Below the pieces are notes generated by a model. The model was not told where the DNA came from. It was given only the letters and a program-made list of their open reading frames with translations, and searched no databases. The translations under genes were made by a program, and so were the position numbers. From a virus, in the IMG/VR virus record IMGVR_UViG_3300033142_000494, positions 1 to 42,545 of that record: 42,545 nt of DNA; one strand, 5' to 3'. Each line of letters opens with the position of its first letter. Positions within the stretch are counted from its first letter, which is position 1. Positions 27,999 through 36,765 of this stretch are shown here, piece by piece.

Positions 27999-29698
27999 AG
28001 ACCTTGCTCCTTCATTGCATCATCGAAACTAAAGTCAGGATTAACATTGCCATTGACATCAGGTGGAGTCGCTACAGCGTCTTTATTGACTTTCTGCACT
28101 TTAAGCTCACGACCTTTCTTTAACTTAGCCATACGTAAATTAGGGTTTGTCATTCTATCTTCTATAGCTTCAATTGCTTTATCAATATCTTCAATAGACT
28201 GACCTGTGTAGTAGTGAGCTATATCAGGGTCATTCAAATCACGAATAGACTCTAAGTTATTCTTAATTGTTTCCATTTGTACTTGTAATTGTTGCATTAC
28301 AGGTTGGAATTTCTGACCTAGTGTACCAGCTGCTTTATTGAATGCTGCAATCTCTGGACCTGTTAGTGAAGAACCATATAAAGCATTACGGAATATATTA
28401 CGGAACGTTTCATATGATGATGTAGCTTTCTTACCACCTACTTCATCAAATATGTACTTCTTAAAGTTGTTCAACGTATTATCAAGTAAACCTGTTTCAT
28501 CTGGAGTTAATTCAGACCCTGCAGTATGTCCTAAAGCAGTAAGATTACGTAGATTACGAATAGTGCGTTTATCTTCAGTAGATAATTTAAACTTACGTAA
28601 GTCTTCCAGAGGGCTTATATAATCACGATGAATCTTAGCACGTTCAGTTCCTGTCATTTCGCTAGGTTTAGAGTCAAGCCAATTCATTTCGTCTAAACCT
28701 TTACGAAGTTCGCGAACATTAATAACTTCCTTCTGCGTAGTAGTCTTCGCAAGGTTACGGTACACCGACGTAGCTTCTTCACGTGTAGACTCCTTATTGT
28801 TATCTAAGTAATCTTGAACAAAACGTTCTTCGTTAGTAACACCTGTACCTTGACGACGAGATTGATAATACTGATTAAGAGCTTCTAAATTACTAATAGG
28901 TTTACCAGCATCTTTAGCATCTTGCATAATCTTTTCAACCTGACGTTCTTCAGTTGAACTTAACATTTTCTGGTCACCAGCTTCTATCTTCTGAAGTAAT
29001 TCATATGCTTCAGATACACTAGCTGCTCGACCTTCATCAATAAGTGATTGTACAACTTGTTCTTGCATTGTTACTTTCTTATGTGATTGACCTGAACGAA
29101 GCATTTGATTAACTCTAGCTTTACGCTCCATAGTCTTAAGCTGCTTATCATCTAGGTAGTTAGTATAACCTGTAGTAGCGTACATTGTCTCTCTAGGTAA
29201 TAAACGTTGTTCACCATTATTCTGAGTTACAACTATTAAATCTTCAGAGATATCAGTGTTACTATAAACGTCATCAGGGTTATACCCAGCTTGACGTAAG
29301 AGTTTATCATTAGTTTCAGATTTACTTATATTATCGTAGCGAGCAACTTCACCGTAGATGTTAGCACCAACAGGATTCTTCTTAGCATTACTAAGTAATA
29401 CGTTAAGATGTTTAGCATTACCATCAGAATTAAATCTGTCTAAAGCTGGAATAGTCATAGCTCCAAGAGCTTGGCGATTTATTTGTTGTGTTCGAGCTTC
29501 CAATTGTTGCAACTGGAGTTCATCAGTACGTTGACGTCCAGGAGCACCTTGTTGGAACTCTTGTAATTCAAGACTTGATTGCTGTTGTTTATTTTTAGCT
29601 TCAGCTAGTTGTGCGTCACGTAAGCTTTTAGTCGACATATCTTTTGATACTTGATTCAAACCTTGAGCCACACCTGACCACATTTGAGCACTTGGCAT
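27995..29698 (-). CDS. putative ejection / internal virion protein, 567 aa
   Basis: Largely helical and Gln-rich at the N-terminus (LAEAKNKQQQSSLELQEFQQ; LQLQQLEARTQQINRQALGA), with more coiled-coil segments to the end. It overlaps the portal gene by 4 bp and the upstream small ejection-like gene by one base. By position it corresponds to P22 gp20 among ejection proteins. No sequence-level family is recognised. Confidence 0.6.
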   Translation of the reverse strand: MPSAQMWSGVAQGLNQVSKDMSTKSLRDAQLAEAKNKQQQSSLELQEFQQGAPGRQRTDELQLQQLEARTQQINRQALGAMTIPALDRFNSDGNAKHLNVLLSNAKKNPVGANIYGEVARYDNISKSETNDKLLRQAGYNPDDVYSNTDISEDLIVVTQNNGEQRLLPRETMYATTGYTNYLDDKQLKTMERKARVNQMLRSGQSHKKVTMQEQVVQSLIDEGRAASVSEAYELLQKIEAGDQKMLSSTEERQVEKIMQDAKDAGKPISNLEALNQYYQSRRQGTGVTNEERFVQDYLDNNKESTREEATSVYRNLAKTTTQKEVINVRELRKGLDEMNWLDSKPSEMTGTERAKIHRDYISPLEDLRKFKLSTEDKRTIRNLRNLTALGHTAGSELTPDETGLLDNTLNNFKKYIFDEVGGKKATSSYETFRNIFRNALYGSSLTGPEIAAFNKAAGTLGQKFQPVMQQLQVQMETIKNNLESIRDLNDPDIAHYYTGQSIEDIDKAIEAIEDRMTNPNLRMAKLKKGRELKVQKVNKDAVATPPDVNGNVNPDFSFDDAMKEQGL

Positions 29699-30345
29699 TA
29701 TGCTACTCCTGTTCCGACATATGCTTGATTAGTAGGGTTACCAGCAATTACTTGATTATTAGCAGGTGGATTATATTGGTCTATAGCTCTACCAATAGTT
29801 TGAATACCTGAACTAATTGCTTGTCCAGCTGCTTGATTAGCATAACCTGCTTGTTGTTGCAAGTTGCTTGCTTGATTTTGCAATGCTGTGCTTAGTGAAC
29901 TACCTGGATTTTGACCTAGGCCAATTTGTAAGAATCTAGTCTTATCTTCAGCAGCTTGTCGTGGCGCATCCTGACGTATACCTGCACGTGTCTCAGCAGC
30001 ATTAAGCTCTGCTTGAGACTCAAGACTAGCAGCAATACCAGAAGATGGGTCAATACCACGTTGAGCTAAGTTTTCATCCATACGTGTTAACGCAGTCTGA
30101 TACTGTTGCTCAAATGTTTCTAGACCTGTTGCAGCATAATAATCAGGTGAAACATTCTCATAATAACTAGCTAGGTTATCTTGTAAAGGTCCATAGACTC
30201 CCTGCCAATCATCATACTTCTCTTGTTCAAAAGCTAGGGATTTAACACTAGCTTTACTCGCTCGTTTACTCGCTTTATTTGCTGAATGGGCTGCTACTCC
30301 ACTTGATATTACTGCACCGCCTACTACTGCTCCTGCTACACCCAT
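29698..30345 (-). CDS. putative small ejection protein (P22 gp7-like position)
   Basis: This 215-aa protein begins with a Gly/Ala-rich hydrophobic segment (MGVAGAVVGGAVISSGVAAH), then AHSANKASKRASKASVKS. The middle has YGPLQDNLASYYENVSPDYY. The Gln/Ala-rich rest includes ALQNQASNLQQQAGYANQAA. This pattern is common to small DNA-ejection proteins of podoviruses. It overlaps the sulfotransferase gene by 10 bp. Confidence 0.65.
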   Translation of the reverse strand: MGVAGAVVGGAVISSGVAAHSANKASKRASKASVKSLAFEQEKYDDWQGVYGPLQDNLASYYENVSPDYYAATGLETFEQQYQTALTRMDENLAQRGIDPSSGIAASLESQAELNAAETRAGIRQDAPRQAAEDKTRFLQIGLGQNPGSSLSTALQNQASNLQQQAGYANQAAGQAISSGIQTIGRAIDQYNPPANNQVIAGNPTNQAYVGTGVA

Positions 30346-30986
30346 AAATCACCTATGTCTTTATTGTTTTCTAATGAATATGAAAAACGCTCTAAGTCAC
30401 ATCCCCACATACTTTTAACTATCTCAATAGTTTCATCACTATAATAAGCGCTATAATGTTCGTGGTTAGTTCCATTTAGCGATTCAAACTTATCGGTGTC
30501 AAACATACTGCTTAATCCGTTTTTACTTATAAAATCGTCAAGACCTTGCTTTAAATCCTCAAACCTAACAACTGTAAAGGCATCTTTTTTAGCATGTTCT
30601 ATAAATTCCACCTGTGACATTGCATGAAAAAAATTAGGGTTCTTACTTAATATATAAAACCCTCTGGCAAAGTTTAAAAAGTCGGTAGTATCAACATCGT
30701 ATATCTTACCAAGGTCATATTTCTTAGCAAAGAAATACATAGAAACAAACCTATCGTACGGGTTTCTAACAACAGCTAAAACAGGCTTGTTAAGAATACT
30801 TGAACCTAAATTAACTTCTAATTCCGATATACTTTGATGTGAAGATTCAAATATATTTAAATGCCTAGGATTGTCACCGCTAAGGTATTCGTTCCTTACA
30901 GTATTCGCGTCTCCGAAGAATGTATATAGAGATGTGCTAGCATTCTTTGGGATGCGAATAAAAGTTAATAGTTTTCCTATAGCCAC
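30336..30986 (-). CDS. sulfotransferase-family protein
   Basis: This 216-aa protein carries both PAPS-binding signatures: 5'-phosphosulfate loop RIPKNASTSL (11-20) and 3'-phosphate motif VVRNPYDRFVSMYF with R74 and S82 eight residues apart. The remaining sequence fits the Sulfotransfer_2-type fold. It would transfer sulfate from PAPS to a sugar or other hydroxyl. It is inserted between a GNAT-like protein and the ejection cluster, inside an otherwise structural operon. Surface-polysaccharide modification (superinfection exclusion) or modification of a virion component are possible. Acceptor unknown. Confidence 0.82.
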   Translation of the reverse strand: MAIGKLLTFIRIPKNASTSLYTFFGDANTVRNEYLSGDNPRHLNIFESSHQSISELEVNLGSSILNKPVLAVVRNPYDRFVSMYFFAKKYDLGKIYDVDTTDFLNFARGFYILSKNPNFFHAMSQVEFIEHAKKDAFTVVRFEDLKQGLDDFISKNGLSSMFDTDKFESLNGTNHEHYSAYYSDETIEIVKSMWGCDLERFSYSLENNKDIGDLWV

Positions 30987-31369
30987 GATAAAGCCTCAAA
31001 ATATGTAGTTCCACCTTCGGTTTTGTAAGGCGACATTCCTAACTTAATAACAAAATTGCTTATTTTTCCTTTCGGGCAGTTTGTTATTATTCTGTTTGCT
31101 CCGTGCTTAAAAATCCAATTCATTATTTCTTTTGTTAATTCTCTCGACTTTATTATACTGTCGATTGGTGCTGCTATATGTACCTCAACCGTTTCATTAT
31201 CAACGCGCCAAAAAACAAACATAATTCTATAACACCCATCTTCGGCAACCCAAGGTTGATACTTCATGTGCTCTGTAACAACACCTATTCGCCTAACATT
31301 TTGTGGTTCATTTAGTATTTTTATAGCTTCTTGCTCTGATGCTAGTCTAATCATGGTGTTATCACCCAA
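30977..31369 (-). CDS. GNAT-fold-like protein, 130 aa
   Basis: The sequence runs like a compact N-acetyltransferase: a strand pair with YRIMFVFWRV, then VEVHIAAP, a helix (SRELTKEIMNWIFKHGANRI), TNCPKGKISNFVIKLGMSPY and a final strand. It lacks a textbook acetyl-CoA loop (Q/R-x-x-G-x-G/A). Small GNAT-like proteins occur at this place in podovirus tail/ejection operons (P22 gene 14 lies between genes 26 and 7). It could thus be a morphogenesis protein and not an enzyme. Confidence 0.55.
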   Translation of the reverse strand: MGDNTMIRLASEQEAIKILNEPQNVRRIGVVTEHMKYQPWVAEDGCYRIMFVFWRVDNETVEVHIAAPIDSIIKSRELTKEIMNWIFKHGANRIITNCPKGKISNFVIKLGMSPYKTEGGTTYFEALSWL

Positions 31370-31797
31370 GCGCCATCTTTGCGCCCATAAGTATTACCAT
31401 CAGAAGGTGCATCTGTTAAGTAGCCAGCACTTTCTAAGTCTGTTAAACGACCATCTTGAGTAGTATTAAGAGTGTCTATGTCATTTAAACGACCATCTTG
31501 TTCAACATTCTTTTCTTCTACTGCAATAATACGTTTAGTTAACTCTTCAACAATAAGCTCATCGACATTGTCTAAACGTAGTAAAGCTTGCTCTAAAGAG
31601 TCTTGTGCAGTTCGTAGTAATTCTGCAAGTGCTTCAGCAGAGTTTATGAGTTCTTGTTGACTTACATATTGGTCATTTGGACCTGAGCGATTACCTAGGA
31701 CTACATCTAGTTGTTCTACCAAGCGTGACAAGAAACGCTGTAAAACTACAGGCTCCTCTACGTTTGGTGGTACTGCTACTAGTGATTGATTAGCCAT
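31351..31797 (-). CDS. short trimeric fibre / head-tail fibre protein
   Basis: A 148-aa protein with an N-terminal segment (VVLQRFLSRLVEQLDVVLGN), then a coiled-coil repeat DGRLNDIDTLNTTQDGRLTD. It closes with the fibre-tip-like APSDGNTYGRKDGAWV. Similar tips end many phage fibres and head fibres. Located next to the tail nozzle gene; by position it resembles the needle/fibre slot of P22. Confidence 0.65.
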   Translation of the reverse strand: MANQSLVAVPPNVEEPVVLQRFLSRLVEQLDVVLGNRSGPNDQYVSQQELINSAEALAELLRTAQDSLEQALLRLDNVDELIVEELTKRIIAVEEKNVEQDGRLNDIDTLNTTQDGRLTDLESAGYLTDAPSDGNTYGRKDGAWVITP

Positions 31798-33703
31798 TTT
31801 GTCTTGGACTCGCTCTATATTCGATTTCGTGAACTATTCCAGTACCTTCAATTGCAAACTGGATGCTATAACCACGTTGCTCTTGTTGGGGTACCTGTAA
31901 TTGATGCGTATCTTTACTTGTTAGATTAGATGTAGCAACAACTTCGTCATCAATTATTATATCTATTATTATATCACCTTCTGAACGTACGTACACCTTT
32001 TTGTATGTTTTATTCTCAGAAAACGACCCTTCTACAAAGCGTGGTGACTTATATTTAAACGTTGTATTATTAGTATCTTTATATAAAGAATATAACTCTC
32101 CATTACTGTAACCAAATAATTCACCTAAGGCTACTGACAGAGATTCCGTACCTAAACTAAGAAACTTAGGTATTGTCTGAAAGCGATAATCCCAAGCTAG
32201 GATACTACCGTCTTTATTATGGCAATAATAAACTTCATCATTAACAGCAGAACTTATAGGGTCAAGTTTAATCTCACCTAAGAAACCTTTAGTTAAACTT
32301 CTTACGTTATTACCAGATGAAGTACATAAGCCATCTTCAGATGCCCATATAAGTGTACCTTCGAAAGCTTCAGCTATTGATTCAAAAGCTATGCAACCTT
32401 GGTCACCACGTAAAGACTGCTGAGCAAGTGAAGTAGGTCCTGTACCTGTAACTATGTATGTTTTAGTTCTAGTGAATACAAGTATACCATTAGCTACTGG
32501 ACCTAAACCTGTTATATCTGATTCAAATTGTAGCTCAAATTCTGGAGGCCAAGCATTAGGTTTACCTATAGGTGTAAATCTTAAAGATGAACCAATAGCA
32601 CCAAATAACATTGCATAAGATTCCGATAAGAATTGTAAACCTTTTGGTGCTTCATAGAAATTATCAGACTCTAATAATCTGCCGTCTATATTAGTATCAG
32701 TCAAATTATCAATATAAGATGTAGTAACCGCACTAAGTTCTTTAACTAAAGAGAACTGAGTTATATTACCACCAACTCTATATAAACGTTTAGTTGTGAC
32801 TTGAGGGTCTGCAGAACTACTAGGTAAACTAATTTGAATACTACCACTCAGTACTTCAAGTTCTAAAGATACATCACTTGGTGCAGACTCTGTACCATCC
32901 TCTATATTGTAGTAAGTATACACATATTGATAAGTACCATTAAAAGCAGAGAATAATGTATCATCTAGTTCTTCATTTGTACTTATATCATATATCTCAT
33001 CAAGATATGTATCTGTCTTACTTATAAAGCGTTTAATTAACCTCCACGCTCCGTCATAGTATCTATATAATACGGCAGAATCTCCAAACTTACCAGTAAT
33101 TTTAGCAAAATTAATAGCTCTATCACCTATAGACAATACAGTTATAATAGGATTCCTAATATATCTTGGAACTTTTTCAAAACCTATAACTTCACCATTA
33201 GCTCTAGTATTCGTTGTATCACTAGCATATACTGTAAATTTGAATGGTGTAGAGTATATATTATCTTTAATATTAATTAACATATAATCAAAATCTGCAG
33301 TAGGTAAATCCCCAGAAAGTATATAGTTGGTAGCTTCTATATCTTCTAATGGAACAGCTTTTGATAAATTGCTTACAGCAGGAGCTATGAAAGGTCGTTC
33401 TATACCAAGAAAATTGTAAGTACCATCTGAATATTTTTGAGGACGATTAATTCTATCTGTTAAGTACATTACACGCTGAAATTCTAAATAATCTGTAAGA
33501 TTATCTGAACTTAACCATTCACTACCAGCAACATAGTAAATATTATACAAACCTAATAAAATACCAGTAGCAAGTTTATCTTTAACAGGTTTAAGTACAC
33601 CACTAGCATTGTCTATATTCTCATAGACAACACCTTGGTTAACATTAAGTAACTGAGGTTCCAATCTGGTTGCAGCACCACCATCAAATATTTGTAATTT
33701 CAT
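31790..33703 (-). CDS. tail nozzle / stabilisation protein (P22 gp10 / T7 gp12 type)
   Basis: This 637-aa protein is predicted to be mostly beta. Segments such as GVVYENIDNASGVLKPVK, QVTTKRLYRVGGNITQFSLV, ITGLGPVANGILVFTRTKTY and TGTGPTSLAQQSLRGDQGC resemble podovirus tail nozzle (tubular B) proteins. It would close the head-tail channel and hold the tailspikes. It overlaps the fibre gene by 8 bp. Confidence 0.75.
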   Translation of the reverse strand: MKLQIFDGGAATRLEPQLLNVNQGVVYENIDNASGVLKPVKDKLATGILLGLYNIYYVAGSEWLSSDNLTDYLEFQRVMYLTDRINRPQKYSDGTYNFLGIERPFIAPAVSNLSKAVPLEDIEATNYILSGDLPTADFDYMLINIKDNIYSTPFKFTVYASDTTNTRANGEVIGFEKVPRYIRNPIITVLSIGDRAINFAKITGKFGDSAVLYRYYDGAWRLIKRFISKTDTYLDEIYDISTNEELDDTLFSAFNGTYQYVYTYYNIEDGTESAPSDVSLELEVLSGSIQISLPSSSADPQVTTKRLYRVGGNITQFSLVKELSAVTTSYIDNLTDTNIDGRLLESDNFYEAPKGLQFLSESYAMLFGAIGSSLRFTPIGKPNAWPPEFELQFESDITGLGPVANGILVFTRTKTYIVTGTGPTSLAQQSLRGDQGCIAFESIAEAFEGTLIWASEDGLCTSSGNNVRSLTKGFLGEIKLDPISSAVNDEVYYCHNKDGSILAWDYRFQTIPKFLSLGTESLSVALGELFGYSNGELYSLYKDTNNTTFKYKSPRFVEGSFSENKTYKKVYVRSEGDIIIDIIIDDEVVATSNLTSKDTHQLQVPQQEQRGYSIQFAIEGTGIVHEIEYRASPRQNG

Positions 33704-34407
33704 TAAGATTCTAATTTAATTGATAATCTAGCTGCTACTTCTGTACCTGCATCAGAAGTTAAGGCAGTTAAGTAAAAGTCCGCTGAGTCTCTATACTCTA
33801 TAGGTAATACGTTATGATATGTAGCACTTGAACTACCTGTCATTGACAAAGGGAATCTAAAAGGTCGTTTATAACTAGAACCTATAGGTTTAAAATATAA
33901 ACTAACTGCACCTGTAGATTGTTGATTTGCATCACGTACAATAGCTGCATATAACAATAATACTTGCCATTTTCTATCCATAGGAGTAGAATATAGACTA
34001 TCAACACTTAGTTGTGCATCAACAGAGCATGAACGATAATCTGTATCACCTGCAAGATTCTGAGCTTTAATTAAGCCTAAGAAAGGTAGAGGGCCTAGCC
34101 AGATTATATTGTTAATACGCGTAAAGAGTTTAGATGTTTGAACAGCTATTTGACCATTAAGAGTTATAGTCTCAGACAAGTACTTAAAGTCTATACCTAA
34201 ACCTACTACTTTAAGTAAACCTATATCTGCTACATTCGCACTAACTAGTTGAATGAGTTCTCCTGTATCAGAAGGTAAGTTAGGTTTAATACCACCTAAA
34301 GGAGACATGTAGGTTTCAACTAAGTTACTTAGGACAATTTCACTATAAACATTAGCTATATTATCATTAGAAACAAGAGCGTCAAAATTTGCAATCTTAT
34401 GAGCCAT
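33703..34407 (-). CDS. hypothetical virion-operon protein, 234 aa
   Basis: One-base overlap with the nozzle gene and 2 bp from the next. The sequence is strand-rich (LSETITLNGQIAVQTSKLFT; STGAVSLYFKPIGSSYKRPF) with no recognised motif. Location between the nozzle and the fibre-like genes suggests a tail or head-completion role. Confidence 0.65.
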   Translation of the reverse strand: MAHKIANFDALVSNDNIANVYSEIVLSNLVETYMSPLGGIKPNLPSDTGELIQLVSANVADIGLLKVVGLGIDFKYLSETITLNGQIAVQTSKLFTRINNIIWLGPLPFLGLIKAQNLAGDTDYRSCSVDAQLSVDSLYSTPMDRKWQVLLLYAAIVRDANQQSTGAVSLYFKPIGSSYKRPFRFPLSMTGSSSATYHNVLPIEYRDSADFYLTALTSDAGTEVAARLSIKLES

Positions 34408-34409
34408 TA

Positions 34410-34697
34410 TTAATCTTCCTTACGTTTAGGTATTTTAGCTAGTTGAACCTTAATCTCAGTTATATCAGACTGCATGTGCAATATAGGTTCTAGATATTCT
34501 TTAAGAACTGCTCGAACATCTTTATCTGTAACTAAAGTACTTTCTACACGAGCAAGTCGCTCAGCTAAGTTTGCATCTCGCTTATTACAATCCTTAGCAT
34601 GTTCTTCATTACGTTTCTTGTCCATACGGGAGTTGTAACCAATGAGAGAAAGAAGGAATCCAAGTAATGCAGCTGCCCAACCAGTCCAATTATCCAT
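34410..34697 (-). CDS. single-TM coiled-coil protein, 95 aa
   Basis: A hydrophobic helix at ~5-21 (WAAALLGFLLSLIGYNS) is followed by a charged coiled coil (AERLARVESTLVTDKDVRAV) and a basic C-terminus (KIPKRKED). This layout fits XhlA/hemolysin-like lysis accessories or a membrane-tethered virion protein. With a separate holin present, a second lysis factor is possible. Confidence 0.6.
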   Translation of the reverse strand: MDNWTGWAAALLGFLLSLIGYNSRMDKKRNEEHAKDCNKRDANLAERLARVESTLVTDKDVRAVLKEYLEPILHMQSDITEIKVQLAKIPKRKED

Positions 34698-34698
34698 A

Positions 34699-35223
34699 TT
34701 ATACTTCAGCCCAAACAGTGCCAGTATAGATTAATCGTATACCAGTATTAGTAGGTAGATTAAGATTACTACCACCTTTGAGTACTATGTTCGCGTTATT
34801 ATCAATTGTAGTATTAGCTGTTATAGCTATAATATTAAGTTCTTGACCTTTACTACCATTAGTAAAGTTTACAATACTATGTGCAGAACTTACATTGAAT
34901 ATAATAGTACTATTAGCAATTGCTGACACAGATGTAACAACACTTGCGATTGTTAGTGTCTTATTAATTAGTACTAGCTCTTCATACTCTGAACCATTAT
35001 GTTGATAGAAGCGAAGTAAACCACTTTCGACAAGTACAGCTTTGGGAAATTTATTAAAGTCAAGTTCATCTAGTTCAGTTAAACTATTGACCGGTCTAAA
35101 GCCGCGAATCTTAGATACTGTATAAGCAATACCCGCTCGTGTTTGTTGTGCTGTACCTTCGCCATACAGGAGGTCTTCTTCTGCAGCCAAAGCTTTTGTT
35201 ACTGTTCTTACTGAGGAAGCCAT
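34699..35223 (-). CDS. fibre-like protein sharing the tailspike anchor
   Basis: This 174-aa protein has at its N-terminus LAAEEDLLYGEGTAQQTRAG, matching the tailspike N-terminus in the pattern LA-x(3)-DL-x-(F/Y)GEG-x(3)-Q-x-R-x-G-x(3)-TV-x-KI. The rest is beta-rich (HSIVNFTNGSKGQELNIIAI) and ends IRLIYTGTVWAEV, like many fibre C-termini. It may be an adaptor, a truncated second fibre, or a partner attached at the same virion site as the spike. Confidence 0.6.
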   Translation of the reverse strand: MASSVRTVTKALAAEEDLLYGEGTAQQTRAGIAYTVSKIRGFRPVNSLTELDELDFNKFPKAVLVESGLLRFYQHNGSEYEELVLINKTLTIASVVTSVSAIANSTIIFNVSSAHSIVNFTNGSKGQELNIIAITANTTIDNNANIVLKGGSNLNLPTNTGIRLIYTGTVWAEV

Positions 35224-36263
35224 TAGAAACCTCTCCTATATGTTGTTTGGAATTGTCCAGCACGAGTAAAGTCACGCGAGCTATCTTTCTTAGCGTTCTT
35301 AACGTGGCGCTCGTATATCATCATTTGAGCAGCACCTTTTTGTTGATATGCAGTGTCTATGTCATTCATAAATGCTTGACCACATAAGTAGAACTTAAGA
35401 GCTATGTCATACATTTGAGGTATAGATAAATCACTAGTCTCATCAACTAAATCAGTGGGGTTTTGTAAGTAATAACAAGTAAGAAATGAACAAGCTTCTA
35501 CCATTGTATCTACAAAACCATATACGTCTTCAAATATATCAATTACTGTTTCATCAGTAATATCTACAACTGCACCATAAGGTGTTGTAAAAGTATAATC
35601 TGTGATATCTACTATAATACCAAAACCATCAGGAGGTGTATCTACTTCATCAGCTATTGTTAACGCCGAGACAACTCCAAAGTCAGGTGTTAATTCTGTA
35701 TCTATTGATAATGAAGCTAGTGAAGATACCACTCCAAAATCATCAACTAGTGTTGACTCTGTAACTAGTGTAGTTACACCATACAGCTCAGTTTCATGGA
35801 ATGTCTCAGTTGGCGTACCAACGAATAGGTAAGCTGTTTCTTCTAATGGACGGTCTGGGATAGGATAAATTTTACCTTCAAGCATATTACGACGGTCGTA
35901 TATGATTGCTTGAGGTTCACCTTTAGTTACTTCCCAGCGAGAGCCAGCTGTAGGAAGACCAAAATCAACAAATCTACGAGACATCGTAGTATTATCTAAT
36001 TCACGGTGTGTAATTAAAGGTAGTGCGGAATCATCAAACAAGACTCTGGTTAGTAACCAACAGTCGTCTGGCAATGTAAAATAAGGATTACCTATAACAA
36101 TAGGCACGTCTACACGTTCGTGAAGCATTTGAGTGTGTTGACAAAAATCAACTTGAGCTTCATTAAGCATAGCTATAAGTGTCGGGTCGTCCCAACGCTC
36201 TTTTTTAGGGTCTGCCAATGTAAGTCTAGCATTTGACAGTATTTTTTCTACTCTAGTTACCAT
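35223..36263 (-). CDS. head-tail adaptor (tail tubular A-like) with a repeat insertion
   Basis: I chose ATG 36263 (AGGTG upstream) instead of GTG 36272; 346 aa. The N-terminal part (DDPTLIAMLNEAQVDFCQHT; YFTLPDDCWLLTRVLF; YDRRNMLEGKIYPIPDRP) resembles podovirus adaptors that bind under the portal. Between about 160 and 251 lie five to six repeats of ~17-19 residues of the type D-F/Y-G-V-V-x(2)-L-x(n)-D, such as DFGVVSSLASLSIDTELTP and DFGVVSALTIADEVDTPPD. The adaptor fold then resumes with VEACSFLTCYYLQNP. The repeats look like an inserted surface domain. Confidence 0.72.
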   Translation of the reverse strand: MVTRVEKILSNARLTLADPKKERWDDPTLIAMLNEAQVDFCQHTQMLHERVDVPIVIGNPYFTLPDDCWLLTRVLFDDSALPLITHRELDNTTMSRRFVDFGLPTAGSRWEVTKGEPQAIIYDRRNMLEGKIYPIPDRPLEETAYLFVGTPTETFHETELYGVTTLVTESTLVDDFGVVSSLASLSIDTELTPDFGVVSALTIADEVDTPPDGFGIIVDITDYTFTTPYGAVVDITDETVIDIFEDVYGFVDTMVEACSFLTCYYLQNPTDLVDETSDLSIPQMYDIALKFYLCGQAFMNDIDTAYQQKGAAQMMIYERHVKNAKKDSSRDFTRAGQFQTTYRRGF

Positions 36264-36287
36264 CACTAACACCTAGTATAAAGAAGT

Positions 36288-36315
36288 AGAGGGTCCACTC
36301 CATGTGATACCCTCT
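36288..36315 (-). terminator. hairpin between capsid operon and adaptor gene
   Basis: AGAGGGT (36288-36294) and ACCCTCT (36309-36315) form a perfect 7-bp GC-rich stem. On the minus strand it is followed by a U-containing tract (ACUUCUUUAUAC). It is probably a partial terminator that lowers expression of genes after the capsid genes. Confidence 0.5.
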
Positions 36316-36322
36316 TATTTAA

Positions 36323-36763
36323 CTACTTAGTAATAGTAGTATATTCACCAGTATTCTTAGTGAACTCAACGTATTCTACAACAACGATATATTTACCAAC
36401 GTCAGTTGCAGCACCAGTAGTTGTGATACCTAAGAATAAAGGTTTGCCTGTGGTAGTCAAAGACTGACCAGTGAACGTACCTTCTTTACCTGTTGACTTC
36501 AAATCAGCTGCACTTAAAATCTCAGAACCACCTTCGGTAGTACCAATAGTTGCTACGTTAGTAGTAGCTGCATCAGATGCAGTTTCAACGTGAATATAAG
36601 CGTCAGTGATTACCGCACGAGGTGGTAAGTTAGCAAGTAAGAAGTTACCAGAACCTGAAGTAATCTGATCATCTTCTGTGCCTTCAATAACTTTAGCAGA
36701 AAAAAGGCAAATGCTTTTCTTTTGCATAAAGTTATTTTGGCGGGTTTTATCGATATTAGCCAT
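36323..36763 (-). CDS. putative capsid decoration or head protein, 146 aa
   Basis: Directly downstream of the major capsid gene (2-bp gap). The sequence is strand-rich and Thr/Gly-rich: FLLANLPPRAVITDAYIHVE and KYIVVVEYVEFTKNTGEYTT. This is typical of small capsid-associated proteins that follow the capsid gene. A hairpin after it would give it high expression with the capsid. It also contains the only GATC I found (36667-36670). Confidence 0.6.
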   Translation of the reverse strand: MANIDKTRQNNFMQKKSICLFSAKVIEGTEDDQITSGSGNFLLANLPPRAVITDAYIHVETASDAATTNVATIGTTEGGSEILSAADLKSTGKEGTFTGQSLTTTGKPLFLGITTTGAATDVGKYIVVVEYVEFTKNTGEYTTITK

Positions 36764-36765
36764 GA

